Positions 63,112-64,000 of a stretch of 64,000 bases of DNA are shown piece by piece. The notes under the pieces are model-generated. The model was not told the origin of the DNA. It was given only the letters and a program-made list of their open reading frames with translations, and made no database searches. The stretch's first letter is position 1, and each line of letters opens with the position of its first letter. This DNA comes from Nitrospira sp. CR1.1 (GTDB taxonomy: Bacteria > Nitrospirota > Nitrospiria > Nitrospirales > Nitrospiraceae): NCBI GenBank assembly GCA_014055465.1, contig WIAF01000009.1, positions 119,966-183,965 on the forward strand, given 5' to 3'. The translations under genes were made by a program, and so were the position numbers.

Positions 63112-63768
63112 TCACAGAGGAATGCGAGCGCGTCGTTCAAGATAGGATTTTTTGGGAAGGCCTACAGCTCTCGTGAGGTAGACGCACACCATGACTCCCA
63201 GGCTCTCCCAAAATAATAACTGCCATCGAGCCCGTTTCAGCCATGCTTCATACGTGAGGGATGCCGACGGGATTTCGCGTTCGATTCGCATCTCGAAATC
63301 ACCGATCGCCTTTTCGATGGTCAAGAATAACGCTCGACCGCTCCCGCCTCGCACATAAAAGCGGACTTGCTCCTGCCTATCCGTCCCGACCACGGCGATG
63401 AGTGTCTTCTTGCTCTCGATGAACTCTTTGAGACGAGCAAACAGCACTCCTCTTCCGGCCTGCACACCGGGCACATTGGCCGTGAGCTCGGTCAAAGTTG
63501 CCATGCCGGTTTCCAGCCGGCTTTCAGCCTGATTGATCGATTCGAGGAACGATTGCTGTTCCGTGAGGAGATACCCGCGAAAGTTCGTTTCCACATCCAT
63601 CACCAATCGTTGCAGGCGCACGACCTCCGTGAGAATGGTCGAACGATGGAGTTGCCGCTCCTGCTGGATACGCCATTGCTCAAATAACCACACATGCCCC
63701 AGAAACGAGAAGGCCAGCGCGACCGTAGCGACGAGAACGAGTCCGATAAACCGACCACGTATGTCCAT
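63112..63768 (-). CDS. CHASE3-domain membrane protein without output domain
   Basis: 218 residues: membrane helix (about 8-30), periplasmic CHASE3-like helical domain (LQRLVMDVETNFRGYLLTEQQSFLESI is the signature), second helix near residue 185 (WQLLFWESLGVMVCVYL), and a short basic tail. CHASE3 sensors normally continue into HAMP, kinase or cyclase domains; none follows, and the frame ends 15-20 residues after the helix. Possibly truncated, or a signal-only partner. Confidence 0.8.
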   Translation of the reverse strand: MDIRGRFIGLVLVATVALAFSFLGHVWLFEQWRIQQERQLHRSTILTEVVRLQRLVMDVETNFRGYLLTEQQSFLESINQAESRLETGMATLTELTANVPGVQAGRGVLFARLKEFIESKKTLIAVVGTDRQEQVRFYVRGGSGRALFLTIEKAIGDFEMRIEREIPSASLTYEAWLKRARWQLLFWESLGVMVCVYLTRAVGLPKKSYLERRARIPL

Positions 63769-63812
63769 GAATTTGCGCGAGGCTTTCCAATCATGTTGAG
63801 CCCGTCAGGCAG

Positions 63813-63850
63813 AACGCAGACGAAGGGCCGGGAGGAGCACCGGCCTGCCC
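63813..63850 (-). terminator. Possible terminator after the right-edge gene
   Basis: GGGAGG and CCTCCC arms around a GC-rich loop, directly downstream (leftwards) of the stop at 63873. No run of U follows, so a terminator is only one reading. Confidence 0.3.
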
Positions 63851-63872
63851 CTCCCGACTGCTTCCGATTTCT

Positions 63873-64000
63873 CTACAGCCAGTTCACGCGTTCGGCCGGC
63901 CGAATGTAGATCGGCTCTTCGACCTGGATCCGCGCCACTTCCTTGCCCGACTTGTTGAAGCCCAACACGGTATCGTTGTACATATCGAACCGCTTCCCGT
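63873..64000 (-). CDS. C-terminus of a protein resembling NxrB-type iron-sulfur subunits (5' part outside window)
   Basis: Only the last 42 residues are visible: FDMYNDTVLGFNKSGKEVARI, then QVEEPIYIRPAERVNWL. A 'GFxxxGKEVxRIxVxEPxxIRP' ending recalls the beta subunits of nitrite oxidoreductase, ethylbenzene dehydrogenase and related enzymes. The call rests on that impression; the ferredoxin-like cysteines lie outside the window. Confidence 0.35.
   Translation of the reverse strand, partial: GKRFDMYNDTVLGFNKSGKEVARIQVEEPIYIRPAERVNWL

Noticed and set aside
62919..63140. Leftward 73-codon ORF with two CXXC pairs
   Set aside because: Starts inside the CHASE3 gene, has no ribosome-binding site and crosses an inverted repeat; possible zinc ribbon but support is too thin.

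Overview
The window looks like a chromosomal segment of a Nitrospira-type nitrite oxidiser (phylum Nitrospirota). This is an inference from gene content. The evidence is a Gram-negative gene set (TolC, lipoproteins, YqgE, outer-membrane barrel remnants) together with a complete bacterial proteasome cluster, a pentaheme cytochrome, a SmbP-like metal-binding protein, and a right-edge C-terminal fragment that resembles the iron-sulfur beta subunit of nitrite-oxidoreductase-type enzymes. The DNA is GC-rich throughout. I saw no tRNA, rRNA, CRISPR array, insertion sequence or prophage.

Layout. 1-5.9 kb (minus): proteasome operon ARC/Mpa - dop - prcB - prcA - pafA behind a good sigma70-type promoter, with no room for a Pup/UBact gene between dop and prcB. 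6-7.7 kb: thiamine genes thiS-thiG-thiE. 7.8-12.4 kb: stand-alone Pol X-like HhH protein, then the division/cell-wall operon ftsE-ftsX-envC-ctpA. 12.5-17.1 kb: translation and secretion block ffh-rpsP-rimM-trmD-rplS-rnhB-yraN. 17.5-24.7 kb: DUF4321 protein, uvrB, and divergently an SOS mutagenesis cassette (LexA with an XRE-type head, a catalytically dead ImuB-like Y-family polymerase, DnaE2) with a perfect 17-bp palindrome overlapping the lexA start codon. 24.7-28.5 kb: FKBP isomerase, DEAD-box helicase, RRM protein, and a one-heme-motif periplasmic protein with a small partner. 28.7-38.1 kb: DUF5069, M28 peptidase, glycogen-debranching enzyme, two paralogous MFS exporters flanking a BON-domain protein, and a GT4 glycosyltransferase. 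38.6-42.8 kb: TolC-like protein, CPBP-like membrane protein, metallo-beta-lactamase-fold hydrolase, small membrane protein.

42.8-44.3 kb carries two neighbouring toxin-antitoxin loci in which both toxins look disarmed: RelE by a stop codon, HepT by His to Tyr in its catalytic motif. 44.5-57.2 kb: arylamine N-acetyltransferase, UvrA, YqgE, nitrilase-family amidohydrolase, SmbP-like protein, and an overlapping operon of HDAC-family deacetylase - pentaheme cytochrome c - rhodanese, then a TPR protein and oligoendopeptidase F. 57.2-64 kb is an accessory zone of small regulators (two related winged-helix-like proteins, a lone receiver domain, a CHASE3 protein), lipoproteins, an SPFH-domain lipoprotein, DUF2934, DUF488 and two clearly decayed genes (an outer-membrane barrel and a two-CBS-domain protein).

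Starts were chosen from ribosome-binding sites, signal peptides and overlap with neighbours. Family names come from recognising motifs by eye, without database searches.
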